Assembly: GCA_034430555.1 (NCBI GenBank) | Contig: DAOUEM010000572.1 | Span: forward strand, 1-6,882 | Source: DAOTXK01 sp034430555 | GTDB lineage: Bacteria; Chloroflexota; Anaerolineae; Aggregatilineales; Ch27 | Direction: 5' to 3' | DNA length: 6,882 nucleotides | Shown here: piece by piece, positions 1 to 5,644 of the stretch | How the letters are laid out: every line of letters starts with the position of its first letter | Numbering within the stretch: the stretch's first letter is position 1 | Notes under the pieces: model-generated | What the model saw: the letters and a program-made list of their open reading frames with translations, nothing else | Databases searched by the model: none | What the model was told of the DNA's origin: nothing | Position numbers and translations under genes: made by a program

Positions 1-133
1 CACGCCTGGGGGCGGGCTGTCAACCGGCATTAGCCCGGAACAAGCGCGTTACCGGTCCGGGCAGATAACCGGGGTGCTAAGGCGAATAGTACAAAAGGGC
101 TACCATGTACACTCGCACAAAACGTATATAGCA

Positions 134-151
134 GTTAGAATAAAGTTAGAA
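134..151. repeat. Short direct repeat GTTAGAA, 11-nt period
   Basis: GTTAGAA occurs at 134-140 and again at 145-151, one helical turn apart, and a shorter GTTAG copy lies at 205-209 inside the promoter spacer. Same-face repeats upstream of a -35 box can be activator sites, but in AT-rich DNA such a short repeat can also arise by chance. Confidence 0.3.
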
Positions 152-187
152 ATAAGTATTCAGAAAACATGACATTTGTCGCAAATC

Positions 188-216
188 TTGACACACAAAT
201 ATCAGTTAGTTACAAT
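188..216 (+). promoter_or_regulatory. Near-consensus sigma-70 promoter for the DUF177-rpoD operon
   Basis: A perfect -35 box TTGACA (188-193) is separated by exactly 17 bp from a -10 box TACAAT (211-216, five of six consensus bases). Transcription would start near 223, giving an untranslated leader of about 185 nt before the GTG at 408. The surroundings are strongly AT-rich, unlike the GC-rich coding DNA, which fits a promoter region. The match suits the primary sigma factor encoded downstream, so the operon may feed its own transcription, but that is inference. Confidence 0.75.
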
Positions 217-217
217 G

Positions 218-228
218 TTTACAGTAAA
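218..228. promoter_or_regulatory. Palindrome on the predicted transcription start
   Basis: TTTAC-A-GTAAA is a perfect 5+1+5 inverted repeat whose centre (223) coincides with the +1 predicted from the -10 box at 211-216. A repressor bound here would block initiation. It is short and in AT-rich sequence, so chance is a real alternative. Confidence 0.3.
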
Positions 229-407
229 TAGTCATTAACGACTTTGCCAAAAACCCCATAATCTCGCAACAACATTTTTAAAATCAAAAAACTTACTGGG
301 TATTTATCAGTAGTTACACTGGGGCTATAGAATTAGAGCGATTTTCTCCACATACCTCACCTGATGGGCGCAGTTTTTGTGGGTATAGGTAAAGAAGGCC
401 CAAAACC

Positions 408-935
408 GTGAATCCTCCTCCGAACGGCTTCGTGAGCAATCGGGTGCTCAAACTCAAAGTAGGCTTCCTACTGAGTCAAAGCCTGGGAACCAGCCGGGAG
501 TTCTCGTTTAACATCCCTGAGTTAGCCGTCGCCGAAGATTTGCAGCTTGCTTTCCTGCGCGGCACCCTGCGCCTGATCCGCACCACGGAAGGCATCTTGA
601 TCCAGGGTACCCTGGAGACCGCCCTTGACGGTGAGTGCGGTCGCTGCCTGATGGACATCCTCATCCCCGTCACCCTGAACCTGGAAGAGCTTTATTCCCT
701 TGCGCCAGCCGACAACCTGGAATTGGTCGTGGGCGAAGATGGCGTTCTAGACTTGACCCCCCTCCTCCGCGAGGAGATTATTCTGAATACACCACTCGCG
801 CCGCTGTGCAAAGCAGATTGCGCGGGCCTGTGTGCACAGTGTGGTCAAAACCTCAATCGCGGCCCTTGTAGCTGTGATCTGAGCGATATCGACCCCCGTT
901 TCGCGATCTTATTACAACTCCGGGACCAGGAGTAA
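408..935 (+). CDS. yceD: DUF177/YceD family protein (23S rRNA accumulation factor type)
   Basis: The 175-residue product matches the DUF177 (YceD) family. It has a beta-rich N-terminal half starting around VLKLKVGFLL (13-22), a CGRC pair at 77-80, and the characteristic C-terminal cysteine cluster with Cys134, 138, 142, 145, 154 and 156 in the pattern PLCKADC...GLCAQCGQNLN...GPCSC. Family members in E. coli and plants are known to be needed for 23S rRNA accumulation; the clustered cysteines suggest metal binding, which is inference. The GTG at 408 is chosen because AAGAAGG (392-398) sits at good spacing. The family core begins near residue 13, so GTG at 444 is an alternative, but it lacks a ribosome binding site. 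The usual neighbour rpmF (ribosomal protein L32) is absent; rpoD follows after 38 nt, so the two are probably co-transcribed. Confidence 0.9.
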   Translation: MNPPPNGFVSNRVLKLKVGFLLSQSLGTSREFSFNIPELAVAEDLQLAFLRGTLRLIRTTEGILIQGTLETALDGECGRCLMDILIPVTLNLEELYSLAPADNLELVVGEDGVLDLTPLLREEIILNTPLAPLCKADCAGLCAQCGQNLNRGPCSCDLSDIDPRFAILLQLRDQE

Positions 936-973
936 GCCAAGTTATCATTTTTGGTGGGTAAGGGGAGAGAGTC

Positions 974-2140
974 TTGAAACAATATGATGCAGACGAACGC
1001 GAATCCGATGTAGTAGTTGAACTCATGGACAAGGCTGAGCGGCAGGGATTCCTCACCGGTGAAGATATTTTTGAGATCATCGCTGACACGGAAGATGCCG
1101 TCGACCAGCTCGATGAAATCTATCTCACGCTGCATGGCGCCGGAATCGAGATATACGACGACAAGGATGATTCCCAAGCCGAGGAACTGGATGACGACGA
1201 CGAGGACACCGATTTTGATCTGTCCGGCATCTCATCCGATGACACAGTTGGGTTGTACTTAAAAGAGATGTCCCGCGTGCCCCTGCTGTCAACCCAGGAA
1301 GAGGTCAGCCTGGCCATGCGGCTGGAGGCCGGCATCGATGCCAACTATGCGCTCTCCAAGCTCAACGGCCACAATCCCCAGCGCCGCGCCGAACTGGAAG
1401 CCATCGTTGAGGACGGCAGAGCGGCCCGCGAACACCTGATCAAGGCCAATACCAGACTCGTCGTCTCCATCGCCAAGAAGTACATGGGCAGCGGCGTGCC
1501 CTTCCTCGACCTGATCCAGGAAGGCAACCTGGGCTTGATGAAAGCCGTGGAGAAATTTGACCACACGCGCGGCTTCCGCTTCAGCACCTATGCAACATGG
1601 TGGATCCGCCAGACCATCACCCGCGCCATTGCCGACCAGGGCCGTACCATCCGCGTCCCCGTGCACATGAGCGATCGCATCCGTCGCCTGTATAAGACCG
1701 CCCGCCAGCTCGAGCAGGAACACGGGCGCAAGGCCACTCCCGAGGAAATTGCCACCGAGATGGGCATCGAGCCGCGCAAGGTGCAGTGGATGCTCAAGGT
1801 ATCGTGGCGACCGCTCAGCCTGGAACGGCCGGTCGGTGAAGAAGAAGACTCCGAGTTGGGCAGCTTCATCGAAGATGACACGACCCCCACCCCTACCCAG
1901 AGCGTTTCCAGCAACCTGCTGCGCGAGGAAGTCGAAGCCGTGCTCAGCACGCTGACGCCGCGCGAGGCCCGCATTTTGCGCCTGCGCTTTGGCCTGCAAA
2001 ACGGAGAGTGTTACACACTGGAAGAGGTCGGCCAGAAATTCGGCCTGACCCGCGAGCGTATCCGCCAGATCGAGGGCAAGGCCCTGCGCCGCCTGCGTCA
2101 CCCACGTCGCAGCCGCCGCCTGCGCAGTTTCCTTTCCTAA
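974..2140 (+). CDS. rpoD: Primary RNA polymerase sigma factor (sigma-70, RpoD/SigA)
   Basis: This 388-residue protein carries all the regions of a group 1 sigma factor, which directs RNA polymerase to housekeeping promoters. Region 1.1-like helices lie at about 8-62, an acidic linker with DDDDED at 67-82, region 1.2 at 89-121, region 2 at 151-232 (DLIQEGNLGLMKAV at 179-192), region 3 at about 233-305 and region 4 at 313-386. The HTH reads LTRERIRQIEGKALRRLRHP. Promoter-contacting residues are conserved: Gln213 and Thr216 match E. coli Gln437 and Thr440, and Arg360, Glu361 and Arg364 match Arg584, Glu585 and Arg588. Like Gram-positive SigA it is short, with no long insertion between regions 1.2 and 2. 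The start is TTG at 974, supported by the purine-rich AGGGGAG (961-967) six bases upstream; an internal ATG (1025) has no such site and would cut region 1.1. A strong terminator follows. A housekeeping role is near certain. Confidence 0.97.
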   Translation: MKQYDADERESDVVVELMDKAERQGFLTGEDIFEIIADTEDAVDQLDEIYLTLHGAGIEIYDDKDDSQAEELDDDDEDTDFDLSGISSDDTVGLYLKEMSRVPLLSTQEEVSLAMRLEAGIDANYALSKLNGHNPQRRAELEAIVEDGRAAREHLIKANTRLVVSIAKKYMGSGVPFLDLIQEGNLGLMKAVEKFDHTRGFRFSTYATWWIRQTITRAIADQGRTIRVPVHMSDRIRRLYKTARQLEQEHGRKATPEEIATEMGIEPRKVQWMLKVSWRPLSLERPVGEEEDSELGSFIEDDTTPTPTQSVSSNLLREEVEAVLSTLTPREARILRLRFGLQNGECYTLEEVGQKFGLTRERIRQIEGKALRRLRHPRRSRRLRSFLS

Positions 2141-2173
2141 TCAGCATCATCCGCTTCCGGGATGGCCGGCAGA

Positions 2174-2206
2174 AAAAAGGGGCAGGAGCGCAGTCCGCCC
2201 CTTTTT
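2174..2206. terminator. Bidirectional rho-independent terminator
   Basis: The arms AAAAAGGGGC (2174-2183) and GCCCCTTTTT (2197-2206) pair perfectly. After one bulged base, GGA (2185-2187) can also pair with TCC (2194-2196), leaving a 6-nt loop. The right arm gives a U-run on the + strand 34 nt after the rpoD stop. The A-run on the left becomes U6 on the - strand, about 46 nt past the regulator stop. It therefore separates two convergent operons. Confidence 0.9.
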
Positions 2207-2251
2207 GTTTGCCAACTGCCCTGCTCAATCCAGGATCAAACGCGCCCGCAC

Positions 2252-2557
2252 TTACATGCTGTCCACGGCCTGCTTCAGACACGCCCGATACGCTTCGAAA
2301 GCAACCCGCCCGTCCGCTGTCTGGCGGCAAATGGTGCGCGGCATCTTGCCCTGAAACGTCTTCTCGAGTGTCACGTACCCGGCATTTTCCAGCTTGCTCA
2401 GGTGGGAAGACAGGTTGCCCTTGGTCAGGCCGGCCTCGCGCAGCAGGTAGAGGAAATCGGCGCTCTCCACCGCGTACAAGATCGCCATGATGATCAAACG
2501 CGCCGGCTCGTGGATGACACGATCCGCGCCGAGCATATCACGGAAGTCCCCGGCCAT
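2252..2557 (-). CDS. Small winged-helix transcriptional regulator (HTH_34 type)
   Basis: A protein of about 101 residues that is almost entirely one winged helix-turn-helix domain. A helix around EPARLIIMAIL (residues 18-28, counted from the ATG at 2560) is followed by the HTH DFLYLLREAGLTKGNLSSHLSKLENAGYV (35-63), with recognition helix near TKGNLSSHLSKLENAG. A wing TLEKTF...MPRTICRQT follows at 64-81, and a C-terminal helix at 84-99 probably dimerises. This pattern fits the winged-helix DNA-binding family related to ArsR/MarR regulators; no metal-binding cysteine pair or ligand domain is visible. Two ATGs compete: 2560 is only 4 nt from GGAGG (2565-2569), while 2557 is at 7 nt and is preferred. 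Either start overlaps the stop of the upstream membrane-protein gene, so translation is probably coupled. It likely binds the palindromes at 3060-3084 and represses its own operon; that is inference. Confidence 0.85.
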   Translation of the reverse strand: MAGDFRDMLGADRVIHEPARLIIMAILYAVESADFLYLLREAGLTKGNLSSHLSKLENAGYVTLEKTFQGKMPRTICRQTADGRVAFEAYRACLKQAVDSM

Positions 2558-3006
2558 CATTGATCCTCCACCAGCTGCACTGTCTGCCGCAGGTAGAAGG
2601 TCAGCACAATGGCCCCGGAGAACACCAGGCCGCCGCCCATCACCAGGAAAAAAAGTGCACTCCCACCGAAGGTCATATCACCCAGCGCCGCCAGGACGCC
2701 GATCACCAGCGACACGACCGCCAGCCCAACAAACCGCAGCAGGCCGTAACGGTGGCCCATCAGGGCAAAGACAAGCGCCAGAATCACGCCTTGAGTCATC
2801 GGCATGGAAAACATCCAGTCGGGCAGACCGGCGTTCGCCAGCGTTTGTAAGATAAAGCCCAGCGCCGCACCTGTCACCAAGCCGACCAGAAATCCGGCGC
2901 TGACAACACCCAGCCAGGCGGGCGGCGTCCGTGGGCGAGCTGGCGGCTTTCGATAGGAGACATATCCCGTCCGGGAGTAGGTGACCCGGTTTTTGATCGC
3001 TTCCAA
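2557..3006 (-). CDS. Four-helix membrane protein, unknown function, N-terminus interrupted
   Basis: I do not recognise a named family. The reading frame encodes 149 residues from a TTG codon at 3006: a basic, proline-rich cytoplasmic-looking N-terminus (1-30, with YSRTGYVSYRKPPARPRTPP) and four predicted membrane segments at about 31-53, 69-84, 89-108 and 115-138. The TTG has no ribosome binding site. In the same frame, 12 codons upstream, an ATG (3042) follows a good GGAGGT, but that path meets TAG at 3015-3013. The intact gene would encode 161 residues beginning MQEILDRV. The stop TGA (2559-2557) overlaps the start of the winged-helix regulator, so the two form an operon. Such small membrane proteins beside a regulator are often its functional partner or target, but no activity can be inferred. 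Translation may come from reinitiation at or after the TAG, from readthrough, or not at all. Confidence 0.65.
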   Translation of the reverse strand: MEAIKNRVTYSRTGYVSYRKPPARPRTPPAWLGVVSAGFLVGLVTGAALGFILQTLANAGLPDWMFSMPMTQGVILALVFALMGHRYGLLRFVGLAVVSLVIGVLAALGDMTFGGSALFFLVMGGGLVFSGAIVLTFYLRQTVQLVEDQ

Positions 3007-3012
3007 TGTGCG

Positions 3013-3042
3013 CTACATGACCCTGTCCAGAATTTCCTGCAT
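3013..3042 (-). other. Short upstream ORF / amber-interrupted start of the membrane protein gene
   Basis: ATG at 3042 opens nine codons (MQEILDRVM) ending in TAG at 3015-3013. It has the best translation signal in the area, GGAGGT at 3053-3048 with 5 nt spacing, and is in frame with the 149-residue ORF that resumes immediately. The peptide joined to the downstream residues (RTLEAIKNRV) reads as one continuous amphipathic helix. An original N-terminus broken by one stop codon is therefore more likely than an unrelated leader peptide. Confidence 0.6.
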
Positions 3043-3047
3043 CGTCC

Positions 3048-3053
3048 ACCTCC
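3048..3053 (-). promoter_or_regulatory. Strong Shine-Dalgarno sequence GGAGGT
   Basis: On the - strand GGAGGT lies 5 nt before ATG 3042. It marks that ATG, not the TTG at 3006, as the intended start of the membrane-protein gene. Confidence 0.8.
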
Positions 3054-3059
3054 GTTATA

Positions 3060-3084
3060 TGCAAACTGGTTTGCAGTACAAACC
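3060..3084. promoter_or_regulatory. Overlapping palindromes, candidate autoregulatory operator
   Basis: TGCAAAC-TG-GTTTGCA (3060-3075) is a perfect inverted repeat with 7-bp arms. It overlaps a second one, GGTTTG-CAGTA-CAAACC (3068-3084), sharing the GGTTTG half-site, so three half-sites alternate in orientation. The cluster lies between the predicted transcription start (about 3089) and the Shine-Dalgarno sequence at 3048-3053, where a bound repressor would block elongation or initiation. The winged-helix protein encoded in this operon is the natural candidate ligand; this is inferred from position. Confidence 0.65.
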
Positions 3085-3095
3085 ACTATGACATC

Positions 3096-3124
3096 ATTAT
3101 GGGGCGATTCACGCCCCCGGTCAA
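3096..3124 (-). promoter_or_regulatory. Sigma-70 promoter for the membrane protein-regulator operon
   Basis: On the - strand TTGACC (3124-3119, five of six consensus) is followed after exactly 17 bp by CATAAT (3101-3096, five of six). Transcription would begin near 3089 and read into the operator, the ribosome binding site and ATG 3042. Spacing and order make this the most plausible promoter for the two-gene operon. Confidence 0.7.
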
Positions 3125-3191
3125 GCCTGAATATTGTCACGGGGACGGCCTGACGATCCTCCTCAGCCGCCCCCGCCCTGCCTATACGCGC

Positions 3192-4262
3192 CTAATACTG
3201 CCCGGAGGAATAGACATACACCGGCGCTTCCTCGAATTCCTCGACACTGGTCCAGTTGAACAGCCACTTGGCGTCGGTGATGCTCAGGTTGACACAGCCG
3301 TGACTGTGCCGGTAGCCGAAGCCGTTGTGCCAGTACGTGCCATGCAGGCTGATATCGGCGTCGAAGTACATGGTGTATGGCACATTCTCCAGGTAGTAGT
3401 AATCGGCGGCGCCCTCGGCCCCGGTCATGTGATCGTACTGCAAGCGCGCCCAGATGTGAAACAGCCCCTCGTTGGTGCCCCAGTCCGGCAGGCCGCTGCT
3501 GACCAGCGTCGCAAATACCATCCGATCATCTTCGTAAGCGACCAGTGTCTGTTCGTAGAGGTCCACCACGATCCAACGCCCACTGACGCCTTCCGGGCGC
3601 GCCGCCGGCTGGGCGAGGCCCATCCAGGTGTGATACACCCACTCGTTAGGACCAATCAGGTACCAGTTGTGCCCATCAATGTTGACCGTAGCGTAAATGT
3701 TGACCCACTCATAACGGTAGTGCAGGCGCTCGCGCTCGATGATTTGCGGGCCGCCCGGCACCTCGGCGGTGTAGGTGTTGATCAGAACCCAGGCCAGGGG
3801 ATATTGCAGCGGTTCCAGAATCTGCACGCCGGCAAAGGTGCTCGGCTGGGTCACCAACAGGTCTGCCTCGCGCACCCACTCATCGGTGTTGATCTCCACC
3901 CAGCCCTCGACCCGCTGGCGGATGGTCACATAGTTAAAGCCGGGATCGATAAAGCGCAGCAAACCGCCGTCGGGGGCATCATAAACCGATACCTGTTCCG
4001 TCCCGTCTTCGCCGTGTGCCAATCGCATGAAGGTATACAACGCCAGGGCCTGGCGGTCGGCCTCCAGCGGGGTCACGTTCGGCTGCGGGTTGGCAGCGAT
4101 CTCTGCTTCGCAGTCGGGCGTGGTCGGCATCTCCAAGGAAATCGTTGTGCAGCCGACGCTGGCGCTGGCAGGTGCCGGCCCGTTAAAGGCGGGGCCTCCA
4201 AACAAGGTCGCCCCGGTGATGATGGCAAGAAGCACCATAACTCGCAATAAACCTGTGAACAC
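3192..4262 (-). CDS. Secreted L,D-transpeptidase (YkuD domain)
   Basis: The 356-residue protein begins with a signal peptide (hydrophobic core about 5-22, AXA-like region near 30-36), so it acts outside the membrane. Residues 229-355 form a YkuD L,D-transpeptidase domain (RWIVVDLYEQTLVAYEDDRMVFATLVSSG). Its catalytic motif reads HGTYWHNGFG then SHGCVNL: His307, Ser320, His321, Gly322 and the nucleophile Cys323. The family cross-links peptidoglycan stem peptides (3-3 links) or attaches proteins to them. Residues 70-215 are a tryptophan- and tyrosine-rich region, probably SH3-like and substrate-binding, with a WVEIN...WV motif at 121-130. The GTG at 4262 is preceded by AAGGAG at 8 nt. The AttH-like gene lies upstream on the same strand across a 171-nt gap, so separate transcription is likely. 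No U-run terminator is visible after the TAG. The exact acceptor substrate cannot be told. Confidence 0.93.
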   Translation of the reverse strand: MFTGLLRVMVLLAIITGATLFGGPAFNGPAPASASVGCTTISLEMPTTPDCEAEIAANPQPNVTPLEADRQALALYTFMRLAHGEDGTEQVSVYDAPDGGLLRFIDPGFNYVTIRQRVEGWVEINTDEWVREADLLVTQPSTFAGVQILEPLQYPLAWVLINTYTAEVPGGPQIIERERLHYRYEWVNIYATVNIDGHNWYLIGPNEWVYHTWMGLAQPAARPEGVSGRWIVVDLYEQTLVAYEDDRMVFATLVSSGLPDWGTNEGLFHIWARLQYDHMTGAEGAADYYYLENVPYTMYFDADISLHGTYWHNGFGYRHSHGCVNLSITDAKWLFNWTSVEEFEEAPVYVYSSGQY

Positions 4263-4306
4263 CGTAATCTCTCCTTCTGGTAATTGTGGTTGGGTGGATT
4301 GCCTTC

Positions 4307-4315
4307 AAGATACCA
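4307..4315 (-). promoter_or_regulatory. Possible extended -10 promoter for the L,D-transpeptidase gene
   Basis: On the - strand TGG-TATCTT (4315-4307) resembles an extended -10 element (TGn then a -10 hexamer) and would give a leader of about 38 nt. No good -35 box is seen 16-18 bp further upstream, so the call is weak. Confidence 0.3.
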
Positions 4316-4350
4316 GAAAAGCACACGCCACGATGGACGCGCCGCTGCCG

Positions 4351-4372
4351 CCTGCCCTACGCCTGCCCTACG
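4351..4372. repeat. Tandem 11-bp repeat in the gap before the L,D-transpeptidase gene
   Basis: CCTGCCCTACG occurs twice head to tail (4351-4361 and 4362-4372), followed by a partial third unit beginning CTGCC. It lies in the 171-nt intergenic gap upstream of the transpeptidase gene. It may be replication slippage; a regulatory role is possible but unsupported. Confidence 0.6.
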
Positions 4373-4428
4373 CTGCCAATGACTCCCGCCGGTTTGCTGC
4401 TCGCCGACCATCACACCGCCAGACTGCC

Positions 4429-4444
4429 GCCGCTTAGAAGCGGC
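4429..4444. other. Small inverted repeat spanning the AttH-like stop codon
   Basis: GCCGCTT-AG-AAGCGGC is a perfect 7-bp-arm palindrome that includes the TAA stop (4436-4434 on the - strand). It could form a tight hairpin at the 3' end of the transcript and protect it. There is no U-run, so it is not a standard intrinsic terminator. Confidence 0.4.
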
Positions 4445-5588
4445 CGTTCATGCTGCCGGAATAACCCGTCAATTCGGCGTAACCATAGCCGGTCACGTCT
4501 CCGCTGATCCGCACCGCGCCTTCCCAGTAGGCGATGCCTTCGTGCAGTTCCTGGTCGGCCACCAGCGGCGTCAGCGCCAGGTCGAGCGGGCTTTCTTCGC
4601 CGGTATCGACGCTGATCTGCCACCCGGCAGGATATACCGCCCCGGTGTGAGGGCTGGTCCAATGATCGGTCACGGTTAGTGTGAAGTCGTCCGCCGAGAT
4701 TTTGCGCGTGTCCCCATCCGGCAGCACCAGCAGGCCGCCGAATACCGGGTCGAAGCCGCCACCTACCAGCCGGATGCGGCCCAGCATCAACTCGCGATCA
4801 TCGTCCAGGTGCAGGCCGAACCAGTCCCACCCCTGTGCATCGTCGCCCAGGGCGCTGGTGCTGAACTCGTGATCCATCCAGGTCGTGCCGCTGACGGCAT
4901 ACGCTTCGCCGTCGATGGTGATCGTGCCCTCGGTCAGCAGGCGGGAGAGTGAATAATAGTAGCTGGCATTGCCGGGCGCTGCGCTCTTGGGGCTGAGGCC
5001 GTTCTCTCCCTGCAAAGCGGGCGGCTTGGCCTGCTCCAGCGTGAAGTCGACTGCCACATCATCGCCCTGCGCCATGAGGTGGGTAACGATCGCCGCGGGA
5101 TTTAACGCGGTTACTGCCCAGTCCTCCAACCAGACGCGATAAACCGGCTCGACGGTCGCCCCGGCCAGCCCGGCAGCCGCCCGGCTAAATCGCTGCTGCT
5201 GGTAAAAGCGCCCCGCGACTACGTCCGTCACCGTGAAGTGGGCCAGGTAAATCTGGTTGGTCCGCCACTCAGAGGGCGACACGACCGGCTCCGGGGTGAT
5301 AGCCCGGCGGAAAATGGTGAACTGGAAGCCGAACCGCCGCCCCGCCGCGTCAGCCAGGTTACCGGTGTAGTACCACCACTCGGTCTGAAAGTCGGGATGG
5401 GGACCGTAATCCGCCGGAAACTGCCAGTCGTACGGCTCAAAGGCGCGGGCATAACCCTGGATATCAGTGGGCGCATCGAGCAGTTGGGCGGTCGCTCCCA
5501 CATCGCCGCCGCCGTTGAAATCGATCAGGCTGAATCCGGCCAGCACGATGGCCAGCGCGATCACGCCTGACAGCACGTATTTCCACAT
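4434..5588 (-). CDS. AttH/CrtC-like lipocalin-domain protein (predicted secreted hydrolase family)
   Basis: The 384-residue protein has an N-terminal hydrophobic segment (about 5-23) with no lipobox cysteine, so it is a signal peptide or anchor and the rest is extracytoplasmic. The body matches the AttH/carotenoid 1,2-hydratase-like family, a double lipocalin-like barrel. It shows the conserved HPDFQTEWWYYTGNL (64-78), then FGFQFTIFRR (86-95), GTTWMDHEFS (234-243) and GWDWFGLHL (253-261). CrtC hydrates carotenoids, but most bacterial members beside ABC exporters (AttEFGH type) have no proven activity, so no substrate is assigned. No carotenoid gene or ABC transporter lies in this window. The ATG at 5588 has a modest GAGGT upstream at about 9 nt. 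It lies 56 nt from the end of the aldehyde dehydrogenase gene on the same strand and may be read through from it; no clear promoter is visible in that gap. Confidence 0.88.
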   Translation of the reverse strand: MWKYVLSGVIALAIVLAGFSLIDFNGGGDVGATAQLLDAPTDIQGYARAFEPYDWQFPADYGPHPDFQTEWWYYTGNLADAAGRRFGFQFTIFRRAITPEPVVSPSEWRTNQIYLAHFTVTDVVAGRFYQQQRFSRAAAGLAGATVEPVYRVWLEDWAVTALNPAAIVTHLMAQGDDVAVDFTLEQAKPPALQGENGLSPKSAAPGNASYYYSLSRLLTEGTITIDGEAYAVSGTTWMDHEFSTSALGDDAQGWDWFGLHLDDDRELMLGRIRLVGGGFDPVFGGLLVLPDGDTRKISADDFTLTVTDHWTSPHTGAVYPAGWQISVDTGEESPLDLALTPLVADQELHEGIAYWEGAVRISGDVTGYGYAELTGYSGSMNGRF

Positions 5589-5644
5589 AAACCATTACCT
5601 CTATCTGTAAAACTCCCAGTAAACAGTGGACGTTACAACATGAT

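Noticed and set aside
1..30. Possible divergent gene starting at ATG 30 on the - strand
   Set aside because: Only ten codons are visible, there is no ribosome binding site, and the start cannot be distinguished from chance.
14..36. GGGCT...AGCCC inverted repeat at the left edge as a terminator
   Set aside because: The stem is only 5 bp with a 13-nt loop and no U-run follows on either strand.
2..172. Reading frame open from the left edge to a TGA at 170-172 on the + strand
   Set aside because: The product has no recognisable motif, the DNA turns AT-rich partway, and it runs toward the promoter. Nothing supports it as the tail of a real gene.
326..333. TATAGAAT as a second -10 box nearer to the DUF177 start
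   Set aside because: There is no acceptable -35 hexamer 16-18 bp upstream and no TGn extension, so the promoter at 188-216 is far better supported.
1289..2101. Long 270-codon open frame on the - strand opposite rpoD
   Set aside because: It mirrors the GC-rich codons of the certain rpoD gene, its composition is Ala/Gly/Leu/Asp-rich with no domain, and it has no plausible start context.
3055..3082. Alternative - strand promoter TTGTAC, 16 bp, TATAAC overlapping the operator
   Set aside because: Its -35 match is poor and its start point would fall inside the Shine-Dalgarno region; TTGACC-17-CATAAT just upstream fits better.
3099..4250. 383-codon open frame on the + strand opposite the L,D-transpeptidase gene
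   Set aside because: The opposite strand has an intact signal peptide and the catalytic SHGC motif; this frame has no recognisable domain and is a shadow produced by high GC.
5589..5644. Promoter for the AttH-like gene in the 56-nt gap after the ALDH stop
   Set aside because: TTGTAA-like and TTTACT-like hexamers exist, but none has a matching -10 box at proper spacing.
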